Shown piece by piece: positions 38,656 to 52,200 of a DNA stretch of 64,000 bases. Below the pieces are notes generated by a model. It had not been told where the DNA came from, made no database searches, and saw only the letters and a list, made by a program, of their open reading frames with translations. Location: the NCBI RefSeq assembly GCF_015832195.1, contig NC_052016.1:81505047-81569046 (forward strand), in the 5' to 3' direction. This DNA comes from Motacilla alba alba. Taxonomy: Eukaryota > Chordata > Aves > Passeriformes > Motacillidae. The translations under genes and the position numbers were made by a program. How positions within the stretch are numbered: the stretch's first letter is position 1; each line of letters starts with the position of its first letter.

Positions 38656-39840
38656 AATAGTGTCTGTGTACTTGAGCTTATTGTCCTCAATTGGTCTGCT
38701 CTGAGTTTCTGAGGTCTCATCTGGAATGAAGTTATTTTAGGAGGAGAGAAAACCAGGCCTCTCCTTACGAAGCTTGTTATAACTGTGGTTCACAAGTAAT
38801 TTCCCTGCAGAAACCTCTCTACTGACCACTGATCGTGCCAAGTCATCCTCTTCCAGGCCATGGTTGCTGGCACTTTGGTATCTTGACTTAGAAACATAAA
38901 GGTTGTATATGTGAGACTACCAAAATAATATGATTAAGTTGGCCACATTATGAAGAATGTAGCCTTAAAAGAGCAATACTTTTAGTATTGCAAACTGTTT
39001 CAGCTGAAAGAAGGCCCCAGAGGACTAAGAGAGCAGAACATCTCTTGTAAAGCATTTTGAGCTACTCCAAACTGAGTCTAGGGAGAAGGGGTGAAGTACA
39101 AATTATGTGATTCTTCCTATCCACCTGACAGGACATAGAAGGACAGCTTCCCACAGGGGGATTTCTTTGCCTCTTTAATCATTACAAAAAATTAAACTCC
39201 CTTCCCACTTGGTAAAATCTTCCATAGTCATGCCATGAACAGGAACAAACAAGGGTGATGAACACCATGCACCTGATGGATGGATCTCTAAACAAATAGG
39301 TACAAACAACTTAGTGGTTTATACAAGAGAGTATACACTAAGCAGTGTGTCGTGGACAATACCAAATGCTAGATATAAATACCTGGATCTCTGTGGGTTT
39401 TCTAGAAGGGAAACGGACTAATTCCTGAACATATATTCCTGAAGCAGTAATGTGCAACCACTATATTTTAATACTCATTATTCCATCAAGTTGTTTTTAA
39501 ATTTAAATCCAGTATTATGATGGCTAGTTTATTATCATCTTCAATGGTTGAAAAATTAGAATGTATGTTAAAACAGTTAACTTTTTTTTTCCCTTTGGTC
39601 ACATTTTCCATAAACTCTATTGCTCCAGCTCTATCCAACTGTAAGTCCTGATAAGAGTTGTGTTATAAACCTTTCAGCTTAAAGAGAGGCATCACTGTAG
39701 TACAGACTGTAGAAAATCAAGTCCCCTGAGTCTTTGTCTCTTGATTATCCATATGGCTTAATTTTTTAATTTATTCACAAGCTCTCTTCTCACAGAAGCT
39801 TCTAGTTCCCCTTAAGACAAACTTGGATGTAATTCTGCTG

Positions 39841-39868
39841 TATAGTTCACACCAGAGTGTGAACTATA
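39841..39868. repeat. Perfect inverted repeat, 12-bp stem, 4-nt loop
   Basis: TATAGTTCACAC (39841-39852) is followed by CAGA and its exact reverse complement GTGTGAACTATA (39857-39868). One G:T wobble could extend it. No transposon is recognised around it. Confidence 0.9.
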
Positions 39869-41836
39869 TCGTTTACTTCCAAAGCAAATTTCAAAGACTA
39901 CATGATACTATTTTGATACTGACGTGCTGTAGGTAATGCCACACAGTAAATTGTGCACCCTGTAACATCTCTGATAACACTCTCATGTCATACTATGGGA
40001 CACACTATATAGACTGAATTTAATGCTGTAAAGACACTATTTCTTTTAACTAAAATAAGTTCCTCACATTTCTTGAGACACTTTTTACTGAGTCCAAGTC
40101 CCATTATGCAAATGTAAGAAAAATAGTAATTAGGTCCTAGGGTTAAAAAGACACTACATGGAGGCAAAAATGGACATAGCCAAGTTCTAGGCAGTGCAAA
40201 TACCATCACTCTGCTTTTGAGGGTCGGTCTCTCCCGAAAAATACAGGCATGAGGCATCCTGCAGCAATAACTTCCAAGCAAGAAGCTGCTCTCTGGAGAT
40301 CTCTTCAGTAGCATAGATGAATCTAGTAGATCTAGGATGTCTGCACTTTTGTTGTGTGCATTTCAACTATTATGTAGAATTCAATAGCACTTTGCACATA
40401 ATAATGATAATAATTTACACAACACAAATACATATAGCAATAATTGTGGGGCTTTCGGACTGTAGGGTTCTTTTGTTTCCTAATAAATAAGGTTTAAGTT
40501 CATCATAAAACAATCAACAAAACACTATCATAACTTTTGTTTCTTACCTTGATGTAATCATCTTAAACGTTTGTGGAGTATTCATTGGGCTTTCCACAGA
40601 CCAGTCTTGCCTTCTATTTCATAATAAGTGAAGCAGAAACTGTTACCCAGTGAATATTCTCTCAACTCGACACTACTCTAACTTCACAATGAGAAAAGTG
40701 AAGGTATTATGAGTTTGACTAAGTTTCAGGACAAAATTCCTTGATTTTTTACAGATTGACAGTAAACTTTTGTGGGATTTTTACATCTTGGGACTATCTG
40801 GGTACTCCTCCCGTGTGTCTGCCCAGAGCAAAAGAACCTCAGTTTAGCCCCTTCCACTAAGTGTCCAGGGTGTTATAGAAGGTGATAGTATCTCTTTGGA
40901 AATATCCTTAAGGTGCCATTGATGGTAGTTTCCCCTAGATAAAAAAATGCACTAAAAAAGATTTGGTTACCATTATTTTCAAAATCTGTTTGTATGGTTT
41001 CTTATGTTTAGCATAATAAAACTGAAGACAGTCTATTTCAACCAGGTATTGCTCTACCTTTTTCATAAATATTACACTTAATAGTATAACAGCATTCAAA
41101 ATATTACAGTGGGAAAAGTTACTTTATTTTTATTCTTATACTTGCATGTTCTTATTCTGTTTTTATCATAGTTTCCAGTACTGTGATATCTTTAGGTTTA
41201 TATGGAAAATGTTTGAACGAATTAAAGATCTCAGTCTATTGTATTCCAGGAAGAAAGATCAATGTGCTTTCTGAAGGCAAGCTAAGATATCGGAAAGAAT
41301 GTATTTAAGGTAATGAGAAATTTCTGCCACAGCTCATATTTATTGAAATTTGCAATTCAAGCCTGATGCTGAAAGTCATATGCACACCACTAATCTTCAT
41401 TTTGTGTCCTATCCATCAGCTTCAATATCACTGGATAATGAAGCTTTAGTATTATTAATCTCTATAAAGATTAATTAATCAGGTTTATGAACCTAAAGGT
41501 AAGCCACAGTAAATATCACTACTTCTTGGCCAGAGGTGCTCAGGCAGCTGCACATGAAGACTTTTGGAAGTGTGATTCAGAGCTGTGAGTCAGCTCCAAA
41601 CACACTGAGATGTCTGTGATCTAGGTGTCTTGCTGAGCCAGATGCTTAAATCTCCTTTGGAGATAATAGAGAACTAGTCACTGGGTGGATGTAGTCATTC
41701 AAAGGTAGAGAAATACCCAGTAGACCAAATTCATGCATTTATTTCAGAATTAACTGAACAGCTCTCTAGTCTCTATTTGATTGTAGTTACAAACCAAGTA
41801 AAATATGAAAAACAATTGTGGTTTTAAAAGATGAGA

Positions 41837-41883
41837 GGTACCTAGTATATATGGAATTATGGTACCTAGTATATATGGAATTA
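41837..41883. repeat. 24-bp tandem duplication, 2 copies, identical
   Basis: GGTACCTAGTATATATGG at 41837 recurs at 41861. The 24-base unit repeats without mismatch for 23 of 24 bases before the copies diverge. Complete identity suggests a recent slippage or duplication event. Confidence 0.9.
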
Positions 41884-44800
41884 AATAACATGTCCCGTTT
41901 CTACATTAATTTGACATTCTTCTTTTGCTGCCAATATTCATATCAAATATCTTCAGCATAACTGAAAAGTTTTTGCAAACAAATACCTCTTTGCTGCTCT
42001 TACTATTTAGGAAAGAGACCAGACACAAGTAAAACATGTTCAACCTTGGATCTATGCTACACATCCAATATTAATCTTATTTAACTTTGGAAATGTAATT
42101 AAGCAGAATGTCTATGGTGTCCCTTCCAAGGGTAGTTAGTCTGCCAACACTGTTTATCTTTCCTTATTTATCTAGACTGTGGTTGCTTTGCATAACATTT
42201 TAACCTTCAGTGTGGTTTTGAGTAACTCTCACATAGTGCCAGCAATATCAGTGCAAATTCTTATTCTTTAGTACTCCATGTCACAGACCAGGCAATGTCT
42301 CAGGAATTTCTTGCTCCTGCTGCATCAGGTCCTTAATCACTATTAATGCACATGTGTTTCAGGAAGCTCTCAGAGACCATGGGAGTGAAGAACTGGAAAA
42401 CATCAAAAAACTGCTAAAATGAAATTCTACTTGTTTATATAAGAGAGGAACTTTCAATTAAAATAAAACTTTAAAGGTTGAGTGTTATGAAAGTTGAAGG
42501 ACTTCCTGGTCACTGGTATTTCTGACCTTAATCCTTTTTTTAATGGATGCAAAACAAGACAGGAAGACTAAAGGTAGTAGAATCCTAAAGATCCTGAAGA
42601 GCTGCACCAAAGAGGGAGAAATTTAAAAAAAAAAATCTAAGTATGTTTTGGCAAAGGGTGATGGTCTTAAATATATACAAGATGTATTTTTTAAGATGTT
42701 TTTCTAAAAAAAACCCCCATTATTTAGAGGTTAGTGTAATTTCTATAGATTTCTATAGTGACAAATACTTGCATGGCTTGCTCTTAGATTTTTTTTTCTA
42801 CCCACAGACATCAATGATTCATACTTAGATAATTTAAAGGAAATAATTGTTTTGTTATTTTTGTTGGTTTGAGGGGGTTTTAGTTGATTGGTTGTTTTGT
42901 TTTTTGTTTTGCTTTGTTTCATTTTGTTTTGCTTTTCATTAAGTGGTTTTGTTATTTCCCCCCTCCCCCATCCCAGCATTTTGGTAATCACAGAGGAAAA
43001 TAACTGTGCATGACACAGTACTGAATGAACTCCCGTATAAAGGGAGTACATAATTTCTCATCCTTAGCAAGGAGACACAGCTGTGGTGCTGATACAGGTA
43101 ATTAGCTGCTTCTTACAGCTGGTGTAGGGTGCATTGCATTTACTGATGCCTGGCTGCTCTGTGCTACATGGGCAGACAGCTCCTATTGAACAAGGCAGAA
43201 ATACTAGTATACAATATATACAGTCTAGAATTCTACCCACATTAAACAGTGAAAATAGCTTTGTGTTTAAATGGTTATCATAAGATCTGAGAAGCTGGAA
43301 GTCTTTTTCAGAGTGGCTCATGTTGAATTTGTCATATAAGCAGGCCCAACTGATGTCTTTTAAATTATTGAATAAGAATGGTTCAACATTTTTTTAATCT
43401 GTAGAATGTGAATAAAAGCATTACTGGCAGTTAAATGTAATGTTTTCATCATACTTTTTATGTGTTGTAGCACCTGTGGAAGACCTGTGTGGTAAATGAT
43501 AGAAATCTGAAATTTGGCAGAGATATTCTCTGACCTGTGAAAACCTGTTTGCATTTGGTCAAGAGATTTTGAAGCAATTCTCTGTATATAACAGCTGCAT
43601 TTTCATGGGCAACTGAAAAATGACAAATGTAATGACCCATCGACATTTTATCTACCTTATGCCACTGTATGAATACTCTTTGTGGAAGTTGTCAGTTGGT
43701 GATAGTCCTGCCCCTATCAAACTGGAGCAGGAAAAGAAAACCATGTTAAGATAGAGGAATGTATAAGTTGTTTTCCAGATGGGAGAGAGACATGATGAAA
43801 TGTTTCAAATGAGCACTGTTATCCCAGAGTTAGCAGGGCATTTATTATGTAGTGACTGCCTTGATACAGCAATCATTTGATAAGGCAATCAGGAGATAAT
43901 TTCTCATGCTGTGAAAGTGGTATGGAAAATGTAAGAGCTTTCTCTGGTGAAAGAAGCAGATTTGTGTCAGACAGGACTGGAAATCCATCTGCACATTGTC
44001 CTGAGCAAATCGGGAGCATACAGGGACATATACAGAAGGATTTATGCAGTCATAGTAGTGCCCATTGCAAAAGTATAATTCATAAATATATTGTACCATT
44101 TCAGAAAAGCAACAGCAAGTCACTGTCTTCTTCAGATAAACCAGTACCTTCCATGAAAAATCTTCAATATGGTTTGATTTGTTAGTTATGTTCTTTCTTT
44201 TTTCCTAATTTAATTACATTCTGTGAAATTAGCAAACAAATGATATCGGTCTATGAACTAAAGTACAGCATGCAAAGGAGAGAAGTAATTATACCGTGGA
44301 TGTCGTTCTGCAGTCATATTAAGTATTTTAGTGAGAAGACAAAGTGCTCTGAGTGCTTGTGTAAAGATGTTCATATTTGCTGTTCTATTCCATACAAAGG
44401 AATGTATTTTATTTCATAAAATATTGCCTGCATTTTCTTCGAGTTACAGTACAGTAGAAACATGTTAAAGAGTAACAGAGAATTAAAAGTGCTGCTAATA
44501 AAATACAGTCTAATAACAAAATTTTCTTATTAAAAATAAAATTAAAAAAAAATAGTTTCTTTGGTTTTCTTATTACTGGACTGGAATACATAATTTTGTG
44601 GTCTATGTACACTTCGTTCTGACTTGATTTTGTGCCTCTCAAATTACATTGTTGGTTATGGATAAAATTTCAGCTGCCTCCACAAAGTTCTTATTCAAAT
44701 CTGTGTCAATGAGAAGTGCCATGTGTTTCATTCTACTTCATGCTTCATATTTATATGATTATGAGAACCCTTGAACAGAGCATGCACAGATGATTTTTAA

Positions 44801-46350
44801 TATCTAACTATCATTATGGACTTCCCAGGCTAATAGACAGTCAATGAAATTTTTGTTCAGTGGAAAGGATATTTTAATAATCTAATTGCATTCACACTTA
44901 TAACCTCTGCATTATTATTCAGTCAGGTACAGTACAAAAGAACAGAGCATCCTGCTAACAAATTATATCCCTCACTCTGAGTAGTGGTATACTTGTATTT
45001 AAAATCTAAGCTTTCACAGTTCTTTCAAGAAGAATATATTTCTACAGAATCACCAGCTTTTATTATGTCTTAATCTTTATGTGGATGTCATTCTAGTACA
45101 GCTATTCTACATCCAATCTTCAATTCTTATTTTTCTATAAGACAAATGTTGTCTGAAAAATGTTAGGAATATTTTAGAAGTGAACTCCAGTTCCAGATAT
45201 CTTCAAAAACCGTGTAGCTGATTGTTGTATATGAATGTCCAGATACAATAAAGAAAGATACGTGCATAAAAAGAGGTATAAGATATCCTTGATATCAACA
45301 TGAGGCTAAAAACCTGGGATGCTGGAAGAATGATGGGATGCAATGGAAGCTCCAAGAAAGAATGCTTTTGAAGGCACGTTTCTTTTTGTTTCCCTTTCCA
45401 TTTCTGTCTATACAATTTTGAGTACTGAGAGTTGCCTAAGAGTGCTAAGTAAGCACTGAGGAAACTGAAGGAGGGAGGAGTAACTTAAAAATCCTAAATG
45501 CTGAGTTGATGTTTTCTAGATAAACATCTTTGTGTATAAGGGCACTTGAACTGGAATTGCTTTCTCAAAATTATACTACTTGCATTTTTTTTATGAGAAT
45601 ATTCAGAAACAGTCCCCTGAAAATACAAGTTTCAAAGATGCTGTCATTTATTTCAGTAGTACTACTACTGAGCTAAGAAATGGAAATATTTTATTTAACT
45701 GTGTGTCATGAGAGCACATTCTTCTTCTTTTGTCACTTGCTCAAAGTTAGACAGGACTACAAATTCAGTAGCTTGTTTATAGGCAAAATCAGACAACACG
45801 AAGAAGACATGGGATGATCCTTTTGTAGAACAGTTCCATTCACTCAGGACTCTGAGGCTCACTTGCTGTATTGGAAATTTGCTGTAAGGGTTTAGCCTGA
45901 AACTGGAGATGGAATTGTGTACGGAGCTTTAACAGATAACATGCAAGTTCTCCAATGTGGGCAATTGCCCAGTAGGCACCAAACCACAAACCCATTTCCA
46001 GAAGAACATGTAAGCTCATTTTCAGCCATTAATTAAGATCGAGCTCATAGTGAAAGAGGCCCCTGCATGTTGGATTTTCTGTCATATGTCCAAACTTCAC
46101 TCTGATTCAGTCATAAGTTTTTAAAAATCTTGCAACATAATATCATTGCTGTATCATTGGATTATTGTACAGGCTGTCTCATGTGGATGACTGTCAATGA
46201 TCTGCATTTCATTACTTTATGCCTTTGATTTTCAGTGAGCCATTATGAGTCATTAAGTGATCAGAGTCATTTGTGCAGAACTGCAGCTTCTACACTTTTC
46301 ATCTCACTGTCTATTTTTGCACATGGGATATGTTTCCATATTTGTCTTAA

Positions 46351-46387
46351 ATATATATATGTGTATATATATATACACACATATATA
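46351..46387. repeat. AT/GT palindrome (cruciform-prone)
   Basis: The core TGTGTATATATATATACACA (46360-46379) is a perfect 20-bp palindrome, flanked by further ATATAT on both sides. Such alternating purine/pyrimidine sequence can form cruciforms or Z-DNA in vitro. Confidence 0.85.
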
Positions 46388-48730
46388 AACATTTCACAGT
46401 AACCCATTATGAATATATTAATATAGATTAATGCAGAGTTTGTAATTACAAGGAACTTCAATCCATGAGAAACAGGTGATAGTAAAAATTCTCTCTTGCT
46501 TTGCATGTGCATCTAATGACAGGGAGTTGGTATTTTTGACATGATTACATGAATGCTTTGCTTTACAGTTGTTGCTAATGAATATAACATAACTCAGCCA
46601 TCCATTTGGATTTTACATAGTCCTCTAAGAGTCCTTGAGCATGGGAGTGAATCCTAGCTCTGAGTGAAAGTCAGGGAAGGCAGTCAATGTCGTAAACGCT
46701 ACACACTTCATGCAGATCTCTGCAGAACTGAGCCAAAAGTGAATATGCCTCAAGTATTGACAATAAAATTGCTTTGTTTCAAATGCATTTAGTCATGGCA
46801 CTCTAAGGAGAAGTAACAGATTCTTTTCCTCAAACAGCCAAACATGTGAATATATGTATATTCATATATATGTATGTTTGTAAACCTTTGTAAAGCTGAT
46901 GTTTAGAACAGTGCTAAAACTCATCTTTTGAAAAAATCAGTGCATGAAAAATACAAGAGTTCATATGCTTTCATCAAATGGTACAGCTAAAAAAAAGTCT
47001 CGAATTTAGACTTTGAAATGCATGAATAATTTATATAAACTTTTTTTCCTAAGTAAAACTAAATTCATTATGTTGTTGTTTTAATTACCAAATAACAAGC
47101 CTTTTAACAACTAGGTGCTGACCAAAAATTTATCTGTGAAGAAAATGTAGGGCTAGTTTTTTTTCCAAAAGATAATTAAGTGTAAATTATTTTTTCTAGA
47201 CACGATCTATTTCATCTTGGGGGAAAAAAAAAAAAAGAAAAAAAACCCAAAAAAAAAACCCACAACAACCTCAAAAAACCCCCAAAAACTTCCAAAAAAC
47301 CAACCAAGAAACCCTTTGCTATGCTCCAGAGCTCCTTCTGAATCAACATTTACATCTTACATCTCAACAGAGACTGAAAAGCAGTGCTCTAGACTCACAT
47401 ATTTCCCTGTCCTGCTTTTATGAGAAGGTCAAAATCAAAACTGGAACAGGGCAAAGACAATATAAAGAAGAAGACAATCTTTAGTGATGTGAATAGTAGT
47501 AGATGCTTTATTTGAAGTATATAAGCCTTTAAGCACAGGATAAAATGTTGAAATATTGCTTCAAGGATCATTCCTATTGACTACCCTTGCAGTCTAAGAC
47601 ATTTCCTTTAAAGAAAAAAAAAAAAAAGGAAATTTTATACATCAAAGTGAAGGTGACAGTTTATCAAGACACCTTTCTAGTTGCCTTGTAAATGCAAGAG
47701 GAAATAGGATCTTTACTAGGCATCTAGGACCCATCCTGCTGGTAATATAAAGGCTTATCACTGTAAGTGTGGGGCTGGGACACAAACAAATGAGGTTTAT
47801 TTTGTCAGGCTGGCCTCTTGGTATGTCTTGCACAAGGCTGTTTTTATCTCCTTCCATCAGCTCTTAATCTTAGTAAAGCATTAGCAAAAAACCTTCATCA
47901 GCATTGGAGGAAAGTATTTTATGCATAAAGAAGTTAATCCCAAAACATCTATTCTAAAACAGTCTTCTGCCATCCTTATTCATTGTTGGAAATAGAGAAG
48001 CAATATACCATCAATACTAATTATTATGGTTAAGCTTTATTGGAACAGTACCAGAATTTCCAGATGATCTTTAATTTCTAAACAGCCCTACTGATTTCCC
48101 AGTGCACTGGAATAACATTTGTGCATGATTTATGTGCCAGATCTTCAGCTGGTCTAAAGTAGTGCAATTTTACTAAATCCAGTGGGTGTATGTTGTTGTA
48201 CAACAGGGGACCTGAACAGTGTTCTGTTCTTCAAAAAGACCCCCAATGGATTATTGAGTTTACATGAAATGAATGGAACTACTTGCAGAACAAGGTGAAC
48301 TGTGGGGGGGTATCAGCTAATCCATGAAACCAAAAGACTCCTTAATAATTAATAAAAAATATACTTGTCTTACAAACACTCTGCAGATTCTCACTGCAAA
48401 TATCCATATGACTGCTTTTCTATTGTATCTAGATTAATGTTATTTTAAATGGTAGGAAGCTTTGAATGTCACTTGAGGTTGCAATTTAAAAACAATTGCT
48501 GAAAGGAAAAGTAAAAATGGCTCTTTTTCTGGTGTTTATTTTCACAGAAATTCACAGCATCAATCAGTTACTGAACCTGATTTACTTCAACCTAAGGCAT
48601 TAATGCAAAAAAGAGGAAAAATATTGGCCACAAAACAAAATTTAAAACTCCTCACTAAATAGCACTCTGCCCTAAGTAAGTGAATATACTCCTAGAGCAT
48701 AATATTAACACCTCAAACAGAATCATTAAT

Positions 48731-49297
48731 CACAGAATCATAGAATGGTTTGGGTTGGAAGTGACCTTAAAGATCATCTACTTTCAACCCCCTCTCCCAT
48801 GCCATGGGTAGGGACACTTTCCACTAAATTAGGTTGCTGAAAGACCTATCCCACCTGGCCTTGAACACTTCCAGGGATGAAGCATGTACAGCTTCTCAGG
48901 GCAACCTGTTTTAGTGCCTCTCAGTAAAGATCTTCTTCTTACGACGTAATCTAAACCTACTGCTTTCTGTTTAAAGCCATTCCTACTTGTCGCATCACTA
49001 CATGCCCTGTAAAAGGTACCTCTCCAGCTTTCTTGTAGTCTCCCTTCAGGCACTGGCAGACTGATAGAAGGTCTATCCAGAGTCTTTGCCATGCTGAATA
49101 ACCTCACGCCTCTCAATCTCAAATCATAGGAGAGGTGTCTCAGCCCTGTGATCATCTCCATGTCCGTTCCCTGGATACACTCCATCAGGTCCATCTTTCC
49201 TAAGTTGTGGTCCCTAGAGCTGGATGCGGCACTCCAGGTGAGGTGTAACAAGAACAGAGGGGGAATATCACCTCCTTCCATCTGCTGACCATGTTTC
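48731..49297 (-). mobile_element. CR1 LINE, antisense, with ORF2 remnant
   Basis: It begins with the avian CR1 3' terminus in antisense ('cacagaatcatagaatgg', 'tttgggttggaagtgacctt', 'aaagatcatc'). It goes on through 'cacctggccttgaacacttc', 'cagggatgaagcatgtacag', 'gagaggtgtctcagccctgt' and 'tggatgcggcactccaggt'. The 217-residue minus-strand frame at 48829-49482 is the longest in the window. It overlaps CR1 sense sequence and includes 'GLRHLSYDLRLRGVRLFSM', which fits the conserved C-terminal part of CR1 ORF2. The rest of that frame is 3'-region or flanking translation, so it is a dead remnant and not a host gene. Confidence 0.95.
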
Positions 49298-52200
49298 ACA
49301 CACTTTGCAGACACAGACTGCAGAAAGTCATTAACATATATGTTATCGTCATAACATACATGCAAAAAAATTTGGGTAATGACACATTTTCTAATTCCTG
49401 GTATTTTATTTATTTTAATGTTTTCCTGTGGTTCATGAGAGTCAATATGTGTTGACCTTGGTAAGAACATGAAAGTCACCAAGATAAGGCTATATAAATC
49501 ATTGTTGCTCTGACTAGATCTAGATGTAGTCTAGAATCTAGAAAAAAAAGCTTTTGAAGCCACTGTATGTTATTCAATGCTGTCATTTATCTGTAGGGTT
49601 TCATAGTTCAGAAGTAAAACCATATGCACATTTCCAGAACACTTCAATACAAACTAGTTGATAGAAGAACAATAACTTTTTTAACTGCTACATCTGAATC
49701 TGTGAGAATGCATTTGTCCTGCTTTTAAAGGTAAAAGATTGTGAATCAAATGCATGTTCTTGAGTAAAGGAGGAAAGTCACCACCCTAAAGCCCACTGTG
49801 TTTTGAAAATCTGTAGTATAATACATTACATTTTACCTTCAATTAACTATTAGTTCTACTGTGGTTTATTGTCACTCAAGGTCAATACTTTAATTTAAAA
49901 TTAATTAATTATAATTTCACCTCATCAAGAGTTATTACCTAATTATTCTTTGAATGTTTATCACTGTTACCTGGCTTAATAAGGCAGCTGAGATGAAGCC
50001 TTTAAGTTGAATTTGCCTGTTTTTTTAATTAATTTTGCTTTAAAATATTATGACAACAATAAATGGTAAGTAAAAAAGTGAGGTAAGATAGGCTTATGGG
50101 GAACCAAGCTGTACCTCAAAATAGTATTTTTTGCCTCAAAATATTAAAACAGAAGTTCTAATTCAGGGTTTTAAAATACAGCTTAGGCATAAGTCTTTCA
50201 TGGGTATGCAACAATCAGATAAGAGCATCTCTGCAGAAAGCTGAAGGATGAATGGGTACAGATGTGATTTCATCTGTACTACACCTTGGATGATTAGTGA
50301 TAGAAAATGCAGATATACTAGACTAAAATCCATGATCCATACTGAACTTTTTTGGAGGGTTTTTTTACCACACCTGACTCTATGTGTCAAGATTTAATTG
50401 CAGTTTAAATGCCTTGGGGAAATACACTCCTTTTTTTCAGAGGGTTGGTCTATCAGATTTCTAATTTGTAATTTTCCTTTTGAGACTGTCAGAGGCCCTC
50501 TTTGCAACTCAAAAGTTTAATTACTACATTTGCAAGGGTCATCACTCAGTCACTGCAGGGAAGATGAATAGTGCAGTGCTATTAAATAAAGGGTACTTTC
50601 TAGAGCTATTTTTAAAAGCAGTTATGACAAAAGTACCACTGTTCTTGGGGACGATACCTTGATGTCTCATCTAAATTTCTACTGTCACTTGGAATACAAT
50701 GACCTTCTCTTTATTCCATGGACTATCTTTTAAAATGTTCCAAAGATCATAGCTATTGCTAACGTCAGCTTTGCTGGTATCTGAAATTTTATAATAATAA
50801 ATTAAATTGTGAATTCCTCATTGGTTTTATTAATTTCAGCTAATTGGAGAATAAAAATAGAATCTTCAAAGACTGATCCATACATAGATCCAAATCAAAT
50901 ACAATTTGCTGGGCAGGTTCAAAACCTTTTTCTGCTTTCACTCTGTGGCCATTTAGATGTTCAAATAGAACAAACACTAGTACACATACACAGGACTGTA
51001 TTTCACCTCAAATATTTATAAGAAGTTCTCTTCTAGTGTTTTGCTTCACTTGTCTAGCCAAAGAACAGCAACAGCAAAGAGTCATGTACTTTTGTAACTA
51101 ACCCAAACACTGTCAATCCTATCAGTTGATATGAACTCAAAGCTCTTATTTGTAAATTAGCTACAAAGTCAAGAAATATTTATTTCTATATTGTATTCAC
51201 TTAACTCATATCTTTATTTAAAGTATTTATTTGGACAGTTTATCGTATCACTTAAAGCACCTACCTGGGAGATTAACCCATAGGACACAAGATTCTCTTC
51301 GTGTCAGGCATTTCCTGAAAAATTCAGTGCTTATATTAGACAATGATAATGTGTTTGTTGCATGACCTCAATTCCATAAAACTTTGCCCCAACATCTATA
51401 CAAATCAGATCTTTCAACCACATGCTATATATTTTAACACAACCCCTTCAATGAACGAAAATATCATGATTTTGTTAAAAGTAATATTTTCTTCATAGGG
51501 CATTTCTTCTTCATTTTCTCAACTTCAAGGAATTTCCTCACTTTTGACTTTTTGATATTTTGATAAAATGTTTACACACTTTAAATTAATCATTTTTAAT
51601 TGATGATTAGCTAAGAACTAAGATGTGCATTACAAATCGTACAATACAATGAAAATTGTACTGTCACTGACTGTCATTTCTATCAATATTAGAAAAAAAA
51701 GTTACTTTTTCCTGGCAATTTACCTTCAAAGAAACAGATTTAAAATGTATTAAATTTCTGTAATTTATAGCTGGATATTTAAAAATATCTGCAAAATAAT
51801 ACATTATATTGATTATTTGATTAAATTATTTTACCTTTTTAAAAAATTTATTCTCCCTGACCCCTCTCCCCCCCACCCCCTGGTTATTCACTGTGATCAC
51901 TCCTCTAGGTAGTCTGTGAGAAGTACAATTTTTCATTTTCATGTCTCTCATTCTCTCTCTCCTTCTTCTTAACACCATTCTATTTCTCAATATTTTTAAA
52001 GACTGCTCTTGAATATTGATGTAATGTGCATTTAATTAGCATCACAGTGAACTCTTCTCTTAGTGTAGGACTACTTTAATTAGTGCGGTTGTACCATCTT
52101 GGAGGTTTGCAGAAAATAACACCCCAATACTTAATCATATTGAAAATCCAACTGGTCATTTTAATGATGGAAAGAATCTTAAATTCTACCTGAACAATCA

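Larger units (their letters stand above)
38656..48730. other. Long unique AT-rich non-coding stretch
   Basis: No gene is seen in these 10 kb. Landmarks are a 12-bp hairpin (39841-39868), a recent 24-bp tandem duplication (41837-41883), a T/G-rich TTTTG-type tract (about 42848-42945), a 12-bp palindrome GGGCAATTGCCC (45959-45970), an AT/GT palindrome (46351-46387) and an A/C-rich tract (47221-47300). Frames at 42743-43051, 43845-44185 and 47642-47857 are unrecognised. Confidence 0.6.

Noticed and set aside
43877..44185. 102-residue plus-strand frame, with an overlapping antisense frame
   Set aside because: No recognisable domain; both strands are open by chance and no splice or promoter context is visible.
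47217..47423. K/N/P-rich frame of 68 residues
   Set aside because: Its first half is an A/C-rich low-complexity tract.
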